From: Streptomyces sp. AP-93
Lineage (GTDB): Bacteria > Actinomycetota > Actinomycetes > Streptomycetales > Streptomycetaceae
DNA: 64,000 nt
Direction of reading: 5' to 3'
Assembly (NCBI RefSeq): GCF_022808175.1
Contig: NZ_JALGBX010000027.1
Coordinates: 1 to 64,000 of the forward strand
Part shown: positions 24,367 through 32,166 of the stretch, in pieces
Layout: every line of letters begins with the position of its first letter
How positions within the stretch are numbered: position 1 is the stretch's first letter
Notes under the pieces: generated by a model
Database searches by the model: none
What the model saw: the letters and a program-made list of their open reading frames with translations, nothing else
What the model was told of the DNA's origin: nothing
Program-made: the position numbers and the translations under genes

Positions 24367-25766
24367 GAGGTGCTCCTCTCACGGGTGGGGGATTGCCCCG
24401 GCCCCACGGCGGCGGCCGGGTCGGGCGGAACGGCCGGGGCGGGCAGAGCGGCCGAGGTTGCCGGATCGCACGGATCGCACGGATCGCACGGAACGCCCGG
24501 GTCGGACGGATCGCCGGGCGCGCCCGGATCGCGCGGCAGCAGTGCCCAGCCGCCCGCCAGCGCGGCGAGCAGTACCGCCGTCGCCCCCCAGAGCGCGGGC
24601 CGCGGCCCCCACACCGTCCACGCGGCGCCGAAGCCCGCCGCGGCGAGCATCCGGGCCAGGGCCTGGCCGGTCTGGAGCACGGCCAGCCCGCCCGCTCGGC
24701 CCCCGGCGGGCAGTACCGGCCCGGCGAGGGCCATCAGCACGCCGTCGGTGGCCGCGTAGAAGATCCCGAGCAGCGCGAGGACGGCCGCGACGAGGAGCGA
24801 GGCCGGCCCGCCGGCCGGAGCGAGCAGGACGAGGTAGGCGCCGAGCAGGGCGAGGTGTCCGTACAGGAACGGCAGTCGGCGGCCGACCCGGTCGGCGATC
24901 CGGCCCACCGGGACGGCCAGGAGCAGATAGCCCGCGGCCGCGCCGAGCGGCAGCAGCGGGAACCAGCCGGGGTCCAGGCCCAGTCGGCGCTGGAGCAGGA
25001 GGTAGACGAAGGCGTCGCCGATGGTGGCGCCGCCGAGCAGGGCGGCGGCCCAGAGGATCCGCCGGAAGGCGGGGTCGCGCAGCGCCCCGAACGCCTTGCC
25101 CCGGGGCGGAGCCTGGCCGGGCGTGGCCGGCGGGCGGTGGTGGCCGGGAACGTAGAGGACCAGGAGCAGCACGCCGAGCAGACCGAAACAGAAGCTGGCG
25201 ACGAACACCGCGTCGTACGCGCCCGCGGTCGCCCAGAGCAGGGCGAAGGCGGCGAGCGGGCCGAGCAGGGCGCCGGTGGTGTCCATGGCCCGGTGCACGC
25301 CGAAGGACCGGCCGAGTTCGCCGGGCGGGCTGTTGAGGGTGATCAGTGCGTCGCGGGGCGCCGTACGGATGCCCTTGCCGACCCGGTCGGCGGCCAGGGC
25401 CGCCGCTATCCCGCCGGTGGCGCCGCCCGCGAGGAGCAGGCCGAGCCGGGAGCAGGCCGAGACGGCGTAGCCGATCCCCGCGACGTGCTTGTAGCGGTGG
25501 CCGCGGTCGGCGAGGTGGCCGCCGAGCAGCCGTACGATCGCGCCGGCTCCGCTCATCAGCCCGTCGAGAAAGCCGAATTGGAGGGGGGAGAGGCCGAGCC
25601 CGAGGACGAGGTAGAGCGGCAGCACCGCGCTGACCATCTCGGAGGAGACATCGGTGACGAGGCTGACCGTACCGAGCGCCAGGACGGCGGCGGGGACGCG
25701 CCGGCCCGCCCCCGTGGTGGGGGGCGGGGCCGGAGCGGCCCGGCGGCCTGTGGTGGCCAGGTACAT
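24363..25766 (-). CDS. MFS transporter
   Basis: 467 residues with 12 predicted helices. The loop motif RLLGGHLADRGHRYKHVAGI and the mid-protein VGRIADRVGRRLPFLYGHLA match MFS motif A repeats, as does ADRVGKGIRTAPRDALITLN. This arrangement (LVTDVSSEMV, GIRTAPRDALI) is typical of the bacterial MFS subgroup annotated as permeases of unknown substrate. The C-terminal tail carries a DPCDPCDPCDP-like tandem run encoded by a CGGATCGCA repeat. The start ATG overlaps the stop of the phosphatase gene. It may move phosphate-containing or dephosphorylated compounds, given its neighbour, but that is inference. Confidence 0.88.
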   Translation of the reverse strand: MYLATTGRRAAPAPPPTTGAGRRVPAAVLALGTVSLVTDVSSEMVSAVLPLYLVLGLGLSPLQFGFLDGLMSGAGAIVRLLGGHLADRGHRYKHVAGIGYAVSACSRLGLLLAGGATGGIAAALAADRVGKGIRTAPRDALITLNSPPGELGRSFGVHRAMDTTGALLGPLAAFALLWATAGAYDAVFVASFCFGLLGVLLLVLYVPGHHRPPATPGQAPPRGKAFGALRDPAFRRILWAAALLGGATIGDAFVYLLLQRRLGLDPGWFPLLPLGAAAGYLLLAVPVGRIADRVGRRLPFLYGHLALLGAYLVLLAPAGGPASLLVAAVLALLGIFYAATDGVLMALAGPVLPAGGRAGGLAVLQTGQALARMLAAAGFGAAWTVWGPRPALWGATAVLLAALAGGWALLPRDPGAPGDPSDPGVPCDPCDPCDPATSAALPAPAVPPDPAAAVGPGQSPTRERSTS

Positions 25767-27115
25767 CAGTGGCAGGTGTACTTCGGGCTGGTGTCCTTGG
25801 TCGTCCCGTCGGTGGCGACGTAGCTCCAGCTGTAGCCGGAATCGGTGAAGTCCAGCTTCAGGACTCCGTAGGTACCGCTGATCCGCTTCTGGCTGTTGGG
25901 CTGGACGTCCTCGATGTCGTACGGGTCGGCGCCGCCCATGCCGCCGATGATTTCGGTGATCCCGTCGGCGGTGGCGTTCCCGTTCGGGTCCTGCGGGGCG
26001 AACCGCTCGTAGTGGTGGTCGTGGCCGCCCAGCACGAGGTCGGCCTTGGCGCCGTACAGGATGTTCCAGACGGGCTTGCTCACCGGGTCGTTGCCGTGCC
26101 CGCCGGAGGAGTACAGCGGGTGGTGCCAGTAGGCGGCGATGCAGCCCTTGGTGTTCGCGGCGAGGTCGGCCTTGAGCCAGTCGATCTGGGCTTTCTGGTC
26201 GAAGGAGTTGGAGTCGAGGGCGATGAAGTGCCAGTTGCCCTCGTTGAAGCTGTAGTAGCTCTTGCCCTGGGGGTAGGCGACGGCCCCGAAGTAGGCCTTG
26301 TAACCGGTGAGCGGTCCGGCCGGGTCGTAGGTCTCGTGGTTGCCCGGCACCGGGCGGGTCTTGTCCTTGAACGCGCCCCAGGAGGTGTCGTAGTAGTTCC
26401 GGTAGTCCGAGAGCCGGGCGTCGTCGTACTGGTTGTCGCCCATCGTCAGATAGAACTTCGGGTTGATCTTCTGGGCCTGCGCGGCGGTCTTGGGGTGGGC
26501 GCAGGAGCTGTCCGAGGCGGTGCACTGGGCGGCGATGTCACCGGCGGCGACCACGGTGAAGGCGCCGGTCGGCGGGGGAGTCCCCCCGTCGAGGGTGCCG
26601 TACACCTCGACCTCGTACAGGGAGTACCCGTAGGAGGTGCCGCGGGCGGTTCCGTACACGCGCAGGTAGCGGCCGTTGCCGGAGAGGCCGGTCCAGTCGT
26701 CGGTGCCGCCGTTCCCGGCCGTCTCGTTGGCGAGCCGGGTCCAGGTGGTGCCGTCGGCCGAGATCTCGACGCGGTACGTCTTGGCGTACGCGGCCTCCCA
26801 ACGCAGCGCCACACGCGTGACGTTGGCGTTCGCGCCGAGGTCGACGCGGATCCACTGCGGGTCCTTGCCCTCGAGGCTGGCCCACCGGGTGGTGGAGCTG
26901 CCGTCGAAGGCGTTCTGCGGACCGAAGCTCGAACTCTCCACGGAGGACGCCGTGGCGGTCTTGCCGCGCGAGATGAGGGGGTCGGCGGCGGCGCCGGCCC
27001 GTTCGGGATAGGCGAGCAACAGGCCGCCTACGAGGAGGAGTACGGCGGTGATGACCACACCGATCGTGCGGGGCGATGTGTGAACATGAGGCGTGCTTGG
27101 GGTGTTCAGGCGCAT
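25766..27115 (-). CDS. Secreted metallophosphoesterase with F5/8 type C (discoidin) domain
   Basis: 449 residues from ATG 27115, which follows an AGGGAG/AGGA ribosome binding site; the frame is open to 27208 without a signal. An N-terminal signal/anchor (TIGVVITAVLLLVGGLLLA) is followed by an F5/8C or CBM32-like domain (TATASSVESSSFGPQNAFDG, RWASLEGKDPQWIRVDLG). The calcineurin-like phosphoesterase domain follows: VVAAGDIAAQ, LTMGDNQYDDAR, VPGNHETYD (GNHE), AAYWHHPLYSSGG and LGGHDHHYERF (GHDH). All metal-binding blocks are intact. It probably hydrolyses phosphoesters outside the cell while bound to polysaccharide. It is the first gene of an operon with the MFS and propeller genes. Confidence 0.9.
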   Translation of the reverse strand: MRLNTPSTPHVHTSPRTIGVVITAVLLLVGGLLLAYPERAGAAADPLISRGKTATASSVESSSFGPQNAFDGSSTTRWASLEGKDPQWIRVDLGANANVTRVALRWEAAYAKTYRVEISADGTTWTRLANETAGNGGTDDWTGLSGNGRYLRVYGTARGTSYGYSLYEVEVYGTLDGGTPPPTGAFTVVAAGDIAAQCTASDSSCAHPKTAAQAQKINPKFYLTMGDNQYDDARLSDYRNYYDTSWGAFKDKTRPVPGNHETYDPAGPLTGYKAYFGAVAYPQGKSYYSFNEGNWHFIALDSNSFDQKAQIDWLKADLAANTKGCIAAYWHHPLYSSGGHGNDPVSKPVWNILYGAKADLVLGGHDHHYERFAPQDPNGNATADGITEIIGGMGGADPYDIEDVQPNSQKRISGTYGVLKLDFTDSGYSWSYVATDGTTKDTSPKYTCH

Positions 27116-27330
27116 TCCTGACTCCCTGGCCTGGTGGGTGGCGAGAGCTGGCACCGGTACGAGACCCCGTGTCCCTGCCCGGGTGCGGGCAGGGACGGGC
27201 GCGGTCACAGCGGCCGGGTCAGAGCTCTCGCTGAGCGCGTCATGCCCACGGGAACGGGCACCGCGCCGAGCCGCCGAAGCGGGATGCTAGCAAACAGGAA
27301 ACTTTCCTACCAGTCATTCGCGGGCAGGAG

Positions 27331-27399
27331 CTTCAGGAGCCTTCAGGAGCCCTCAGGAGCCTTCAGGAGCTACGGGAGCCGGCAGGAGCGTTCAGGAGA
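27331..27399. repeat. 10-bp tandem repeat (CTTCAGGAGC)
   Basis: Four contiguous decamers run through 27331-27370 (one with CCTCAGGAGC). Three degenerate copies follow to 27399, and a partial one precedes. The array starts in the intergenic gap and runs through the stop codon of the minus-strand lipoprotein gene (27392-27394). Confidence 0.85.
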
Positions 27400-28120
27400 T
27401 CGCGTACCACTGGCTGGCCCAGCCGGTGTTGATCGTGCTGGTGGACTGCTCGGCCAGGTTCACGCTGACCGGGAGCGAGGTCTGACCGGTCAGGACGGTG
27501 CTGTAGCGCAGGCTCGGCGGGTTCAGACCCGCGTTCACCGAGATCCCGGCGCCCGTGGCCTTGAGGGTGAGGGCGTTCGTGGCCCAGTTGCCGTTGAGGA
27601 GGAGGGCGACGAAGTACGTGCCGGGGGCGGCGGCGAACGGCTTGGCGAGGGGGAACGGCTTGGCTATCGCGTCGGTCATCAGCTGGGGGGAGACGTCCGC
27701 GGTGGACGCGACCAGCGTGCCCTTGGCGTCGTACACGCCGAGGTAGCAGTTGGACAGTTGGGCGTTCGGGTCGATGCCGGCCAGCCCCAGCCAGATGTTG
27801 GACCAGGTGAGCTGCTCGCGCAGCACCATGCGGACCAGGGTGACCCGTCCGCCGACCCCGGCCGCGGACTGGGCGGTGACGTGCCCCGCGTCGTTCGGAT
27901 CCCCGGTCCAGGCCAGCAGGTTCTGGTCCTGCGGCCGGGGGTCCTCGTACCCGGCGCCACCGGGCACCGGTGCGGGGGAGGCTGCTGCCGGCGGGGAAGT
28001 GCCGGCTGCCCCCTTCCCGGCCGTGTTCCCGCCACGGGACGCCGAGCAGCCGGACAGGACGAGGGCCGCCGCGAGCACGGCGGCGAGGCCGGCCGAGGCG
28101 GTGGTGGTACGGGTGCGCAT
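27392..28120 (-). CDS. Lipoprotein of unknown function
   Basis: 242 residues. The lipoprotein signal has lipobox LVLSGC, followed by an Ala/Pro/Gly/Ser spacer of about 30 residues and a beta-rich domain. Readable pieces are QNLLAWTGDPNDAGHVTAQS, LTWSNIWLGLAGIDPNAQLS, NCYLGVYDAKGTLVASTADV and GTYFVALLLNGNWATNALTL. The text resembles small tail-spike or phage-like beta-sandwich and collagen-binding domains, but no named family is recognised. It is in the same direction as the phosphatase operon about 280 nt away, separated by a decamer tandem repeat. Confidence 0.75.
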   Translation of the reverse strand: MRTRTTTASAGLAAVLAAALVLSGCSASRGGNTAGKGAAGTSPPAAASPAPVPGGAGYEDPRPQDQNLLAWTGDPNDAGHVTAQSAAGVGGRVTLVRMVLREQLTWSNIWLGLAGIDPNAQLSNCYLGVYDAKGTLVASTADVSPQLMTDAIAKPFPLAKPFAAAPGTYFVALLLNGNWATNALTLKATGAGISVNAGLNPPSLRYSTVLTGQTSLPVSVNLAEQSTSTINTGWASQWYAIS

Positions 28121-28227
28121 GGTCCCCCCATGAGGTGCTGATGTACGGAGGAAGCCATGGTCACACGGGTTCGCCCGCTCCCGCGCGCGCCCCTTCCGCT
28201 CCCTCCGGGCCCTCCCCGGCCTCCCTC

Positions 28228-28386
28228 AGAGGACCAGGAGGACCAGGATCAGCACGGCGGGCGGAAGGGCCCGCCGATCATCATCGAGAGCAGCAGGGTG
28301 CTGAGGAGCAGGTTGACCGCCCCGACCACGACAGCAGCGGGGTTGTCGCCCCGGCGCGCTCGTCTCGACAGCCGTATGACGTTCAT
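28228..28386 (-). CDS. Small membrane protein (52 aa)
   Basis: The frame starts at ATG 28386 with strong G/C third positions. The product starts MNVIRLSRRARRGDNPAAVV. A first hydrophobic stretch (AAVVVGAVNLLLSTLLLSMM) is followed by a short GGPFR turn and a very hydrophobic C-terminus (AVLILVLLVL). That is two short membrane helices with a basic cytoplasmic start, resembling small stress-related or regulatory membrane peptides. There is no clear ribosome binding site; translation may be leaderless or coupled. It fills the otherwise empty gap between the lipoprotein and DinB genes. Confidence 0.6.
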
Positions 28387-28486
28387 GGGGCGAAAGCCTA
28401 GCCAGGGACCCGCGACCCGCTCCCGGCCAGGCAGCTCCCGGCCCAGCTGCTCCCGACCAGGCAGCTCCCGCCCCGGCCGCCCCTGG

Positions 28487-29047
28487 TCACTGGCCCACCC
28501 TCCCGTCGACGCATTCGCGCAGCAGGTCGGCGTGCCCGCAGTGACGCGCGTACTCCTCGATCCGGTGCACCATCAGCTCCCGCACCGCGATCCGGTCCTT
28601 CCCCAGCCGCTCGCCCAGATCCTGATGCGCGGCCAGCGCGGCGTCGGTCGCGGCCTGCTCGCGCTCCAGATCGGCGTACGCGCCGTCGACGGCGGCCTGC
28701 TCGGCGACGGCTCCGTCGAAGTCCCCGTCGCGCACGCCGTACAGCTTCGGCAGCGGATCGCCGTCGGTGATCCAGTTCTGCCAGTCCCGCTCCACCTCGG
28801 CGAGGTGCCGCACCAGGCCGAGCAACGACATCGTCGACGGCGGGACCGACCGCCGGGCCAGCTGTTCCGGATCCAGGCCCTCGCACTTCATCCGCAGGGT
28901 CAGGCGGTAGTCCGAGAGGAACTCGTGCAAGGTCGCGAGCTCGCCCTCCGGACCGTTCTCTCCGCTGGTACGGGGGTCGTCGTCCGGGTCCGCCCACATG
29001 TCGGGGTAGACGGTCGCCAGGGTCCATCGCTCGCCTTGATCACTCAT
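28487..29047 (-). CDS. DinB-family (DUF664) protein
   Basis: 186 residues from ATG 29047; ATG 29056 is also possible. The four-helix DinB/DUF664 pattern is visible: LHEFLSDYRLTLRMKCEGLD, STMSLLGLVRHLAEVERDWQ (metal-binding His) and VHRIEEYARHCGHADLLREC (His-x3-His). Members use a bound metal and, in actinobacteria, often mycothiol as thiol donor. The role may be detoxification. It diverges from the rifampin monooxygenase gene and shares the intergenic region containing the rifamycin-associated element, so co-induction is possible. Confidence 0.88.
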   Translation of the reverse strand: MSDQGERWTLATVYPDMWADPDDDPRTSGENGPEGELATLHEFLSDYRLTLRMKCEGLDPEQLARRSVPPSTMSLLGLVRHLAEVERDWQNWITDGDPLPKLYGVRDGDFDGAVAEQAAVDGAYADLEREQAATDAALAAHQDLGERLGKDRIAVRELMVHRIEEYARHCGHADLLRECVDGRVGQ

Positions 29048-29108
29048 GCGGTCCATGCTCGCCGTGAGGGGCCGGTCTCGCCAGCGGATTTCCCCCCGGA
29101 ACGCAGAA

Positions 29109-29137
29109 TGGCAAGGAGGTGTTTTCACTCCTTGCCA
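29109..29137. promoter_or_regulatory. Perfect inverted repeat between DinB and rox
   Basis: Arms TGGCAAGGAG (29109-29118) and CTCCTTGCCA (29128-29137) are perfect over 10 bp with a 9-nt, T-rich loop. It lies 62 nt upstream of the DinB start and 23 nt before the rifamycin-associated element. It could be an operator or a transcript hairpin. Confidence 0.55.
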
Positions 29138-29159
29138 CTCTCAACTTATAGCGCACCGG

Positions 29160-29179
29160 GGGGCTTGCGGCAAGGCCCC
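29160..29179 (+). promoter_or_regulatory. Rifamycin-associated element (RAE)
   Basis: GGGGCTTGCGGCAAGGCCCC matches, from memory, the published RAE inverted repeat found upstream of rifamycin-inactivating genes (rph, arr, rgt, rox) in actinobacteria. It lies 57 nt before the rox start. That position supports both the gene call and rifamycin-inducible expression. Confidence 0.85.
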
Positions 29180-29236
29180 GGTGCTGACGCAGAATCACTG
29201 GCCCAAGGCGGAACCTGCGGAAAAGGTGATTGCGTG

Positions 29237-30697
29237 ATGACCGAAGTACCCCACACGACCGACGTCACCGACGTGACGGACGTGACCGTTGTCGGCGGTG
29301 GACCGACGGGTCTGATGCTGGCTGCCGAGTTGCGCCTGCACGGCGTCCGCGTGGTCGTGGTGGAGAAGCTGACCGAGCCGACCGGAGAGTCCCGCGGCCA
29401 GGGCCTGCACACGCGCAGCGTCGAGCTGATGGACCAGCGCGGCCTGCTGGACCGATTCCTCGCCGTCAGCGAGAAGTTCCAGGTCGGCGGCCTGTTCGGC
29501 GGCATCATGAAGCCGTGGCCGGACCAGCTGGACACGGAGCACCCGTACGGCCTCGCCATCCCGCAGCCGGTCACCGAGCGGCTGCTCGGCGAGCACGCAC
29601 TCGAAGTCGGTACCGAAATCCGGCGCGGCTGCGAAGCGGTCGGCCTGAGCCAGGACGAGGACGGGGTGACCGTCGAGCTGGCGGACGGCACGCACCTGCG
29701 CTCGCGCTACCTCGTCGGATGCGACGGCGGCCGCAGCGCGGTGCGCAAACTCCTCGGCGTCGGCTTCCCCGGCGAACCCGCCACGGTCGAGACCCTGTTG
29801 GGCGACATGGAGGTGACCGCCGATCCGGAGACCATCGCCGCCGCCGTCGCGGAGGTCCGCAAGACCCAGCTGCGCTTCGGCGTCAGCGCGGGCGAGAACG
29901 GTTCGTGCCGCATCGTCGTACCCGCCGACGGCGTGGCCGAGGACCGTACCGCGCCGACCCTGGAGGAGTTCAAGCAGCAGCTACGGGCCTTCGCGGGCAC
30001 CGACTTCGGCGTGCACTCGCCGCGCTGGATGTCCCGCTTCGGCGACGCCACCCGACAGGCCGAGCGCTACCGGGTCGGCCGCGTGATGCTGGCCGGCGAC
30101 GCGGCACACATCCACCCGCCGACCGGCGGACAGGGGCTGAACCTCGGCGTCCAGGACGCCTTCAACCTCGGCTGGAAGCTCGCCGCCGCGGTCAACGGCT
30201 GGGCCCCGCAGGACCTCCTCGACAGCTACCACGCCGAGCGCCACCCGGTGGGCGCCGCCGTACTGGACAACACCCGCGCCCAGATCACGCTGCTCGGGAC
30301 CGACGCGGGTCCCACCGCGCTGCGGGAGCTGTTCGCGAAGCTGATGGACTTCGAGGAGGTGAACCGGTACGTGACGGGGATGATCACCGCGGTCGAGGTC
30401 CGCTACGACTTCGGCGAGGGCCACGAACTGCTCGGCCGCAGGCTGCGGGACGTGGAGCTGAAGCGCGGACGCCTCTACGAGCTGATGCACACCGGCCGCG
30501 GACTCCTGCTCGACCAGACCGGCCGGCTCTCGGCCGCCGGGTGGGCCGACCGGATCGATCACGTCGTCGACGTCAGTGAGGAACTGGACGTGCCCGCCGT
30601 ACTGCTGCGCCCCGACGGCCACGTGGCATGGGTCGGCGAAGACCAGCACGACCTCGAAGCCCACCTGCCGAAGTGGTTCGGCGCCGCCTCTGCCTGA
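29237..30697 (+). CDS. rox: Rifampin monooxygenase (FAD-dependent, rifamycin resistance)
   Basis: 486 residues. Group A flavin monooxygenase: GGGPTGLMLAAELR (FAD Rossmann motif, residues 20-33), an SRGQGLHTRSVELMDQRGLL segment, VGCDGGRSAVRKLLG (DG motif) and MLAGDAAHIHPPTGGQGLN (GD motif, near residue 285). These blocks and the C-terminal WADRIDHVVDVSEELDVPAV, HLPKWFG match the rifampin monooxygenase family closely as I remember it, including the S. venezuelae Rox enzyme. The reaction is NADPH-dependent oxidation of the rifamycin naphthyl ring, which linearises the drug. The N-terminus has a short DVTDVTDVT repeat not usual in the family. The upstream RAE strongly supports the assignment. Confidence 0.92.
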   Translation: MTEVPHTTDVTDVTDVTVVGGGPTGLMLAAELRLHGVRVVVVEKLTEPTGESRGQGLHTRSVELMDQRGLLDRFLAVSEKFQVGGLFGGIMKPWPDQLDTEHPYGLAIPQPVTERLLGEHALEVGTEIRRGCEAVGLSQDEDGVTVELADGTHLRSRYLVGCDGGRSAVRKLLGVGFPGEPATVETLLGDMEVTADPETIAAAVAEVRKTQLRFGVSAGENGSCRIVVPADGVAEDRTAPTLEEFKQQLRAFAGTDFGVHSPRWMSRFGDATRQAERYRVGRVMLAGDAAHIHPPTGGQGLNLGVQDAFNLGWKLAAAVNGWAPQDLLDSYHAERHPVGAAVLDNTRAQITLLGTDAGPTALRELFAKLMDFEEVNRYVTGMITAVEVRYDFGEGHELLGRRLRDVELKRGRLYELMHTGRGLLLDQTGRLSAAGWADRIDHVVDVSEELDVPAVLLRPDGHVAWVGEDQHDLEAHLPKWFGAASA

Positions 30698-30707
30698 CCG
30701 CGCGTCC

Positions 30708-31568
30708 CTACCGGTACTGGTTCCTGTACTCCTCGCCCGTCGGGCCGAAGTCCATGAAGGGGGTGACGAAGAACATGGCGAGGAGGATCAGGCCGGCGAT
30801 GCCCGCGCTCACGGGGAGGATCCCCGCAGTCCACCGCCCCGCGCCGTCGGCGCGAACGGCCTTGCGGGGGTCACGCGGGTCGTAGCTGACCTCGACGCTC
30901 ACGCGGCCGCTCGAGTCGAGGTACTTCCACACGTTCCCGTCCAGGTCCGAGTACAGGTAGAGCCACGGCTGAGCGGAGTCGCGGGCGTGATCGGCCGTCA
31001 CCGTGATGCCGTGCCGGGGGAGGCGCCAGGGCCTGAGGCCCTCCGGGGCCAGCACGACGGCCGCGATCACGAGCGGGAAGCCGGTACCACCGAAGAGGAC
31101 GATGCCGACGATGTTGACGGGTTCCCCGAAGAACCCGACGAGCACGCTCATCGCGACGATCACGAGGGCGGAGCCCGCCGAGAGCCACTTGACCTTCCGG
31201 TGCAACGCCTCCCGCGGGGTCCTGGTCTCCGGCTCGCTCTCGGCGGTGCGGGTGGTGACGAGGGTGGAGCCGTCGACCACGACGGAACCGGCGGCGTCGG
31301 CCGGCGCAAGCGCGGCGTTCACCGCCCGGGCGAAGGCGGTGGCGGCGGCCTCGCTGACGTCCTCGACCCGGAGGACGGTCGGCGCGATCGCGGCGGGTGC
31401 GGTGAGCCTGACCTCGACGGCCCGCCCCTCCGCGTGGACGCCCGCGATCGCGGCGAAGGGGATGCGGTGCTCCAGGGGCGCCCGGCGCAGGACCAACTCC
31501 CGTCCGGTGACACGGAGATCGGTTCCCTTCCTGCCGTGGAGGATGGGGAGGGAAGGTGCGATCGACAT
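30708..31568 (-). CDS. Membrane protein with PH-like N-terminal domain
   Basis: 286 residues. A cytoplasmic beta-rich N-terminal domain (GRELVLRRAPLEHRIPFAAI, GVHAEGRAVEVRLT) resembles bacterial PH-like folds. It is followed by two hydrophobic helices (AGSALVIVAMSVLVGFFG and IVGIVLFGGTGFPLVIAAVV), a soluble segment with strands (WLYLYSDLDGNVWKYLDSSG) and a last helix (GILPVSAGIAGLILLAMFFV). No family name or function is recognised. It converges on rox, with stop codons about 10 nt apart. Confidence 0.75.
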   Translation of the reverse strand: MSIAPSLPILHGRKGTDLRVTGRELVLRRAPLEHRIPFAAIAGVHAEGRAVEVRLTAPAAIAPTVLRVEDVSEAAATAFARAVNAALAPADAAGSVVVDGSTLVTTRTAESEPETRTPREALHRKVKWLSAGSALVIVAMSVLVGFFGEPVNIVGIVLFGGTGFPLVIAAVVLAPEGLRPWRLPRHGITVTADHARDSAQPWLYLYSDLDGNVWKYLDSSGRVSVEVSYDPRDPRKAVRADGAGRWTAGILPVSAGIAGLILLAMFFVTPFMDFGPTGEEYRNQYR

Positions 31569-31609
31569 GGCCGGATTCTATGCACGCGCCCCACACCCCC
31601 GGCGGGCGG

Positions 31610-32161
31610 CTAGGCGATCGGGCCGAGGTCTCCTTCGAGCACGGTCCGGATGATCCGAGGGCGGTCCCAGAGGGCCAGCAGTTCGTTGGCGATGGCGGCG
31701 ACGGACAGCGGATCCTGGTCGCCGTGCACCACGATGGCGGCCGCCGAGAGGCTGCGGGGGACGGCTCCGGCATCGAGGAGGACCCGCCATTCCAGGGGGC
31801 CGACTTCGAGGAACTCCAGTCGGGTCAGCCCGGCGACCTCCGTGGGGTCGGCGAGCGTGCCGGGGTAGGCGGAAAGGGTCCGCAGGCGGGGCAGCCCGGT
31901 CAAGGGCGCAAGGCTGAACGGCGGGCCGTTCCACGAGCCGATGGACACGGCCTCCAGGCCGGGGTGGACGGCGGCCTCGAGACTCCGCAGGCTCGACGCG
32001 TTGACCCAGGCCACGGCCGCCGGCGGCCGCTGACCCCCCTCATTGCCTGGTTCCGTACCAGGCTCCGTACCGGTCCGGTCCAGGACCAGGTCGGTGAGGG
32101 AGTCGGCGACGAGGCCGGCGCCGATACTCTCCTCGTGGGAGAGGTACGACGACAGCAGCAA
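31610..32161 (-). CDS. Leucine-rich-repeat-like hypothetical protein
   Basis: 183 residues. The middle has short leucine-rich repeats typical of Streptomyces LRR/STM4015-like proteins: HPGLEAVSIGSW, LTGLPRLRTLSAYPG, VAGLTRLEFLEVGP. The C-terminus (ALWDRPRIIRTVLEGDLG) is helical. There is no signal peptide. It starts 6 nt after the stop of the upstream MFS gene, so it is probably in the ArsR-MFS transcription unit. Function unknown. Confidence 0.7.
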   Translation of the reverse strand: MLLSSYLSHEESIGAGLVADSLTDLVLDRTGTEPGTEPGNEGGQRPPAAVAWVNASSLRSLEAAVHPGLEAVSIGSWNGPPFSLAPLTGLPRLRTLSAYPGTLADPTEVAGLTRLEFLEVGPLEWRVLLDAGAVPRSLSAAAIVVHGDQDPLSVAAIANELLALWDRPRIIRTVLEGDLGPIA

Positions 32162-32166
32162 GACGC

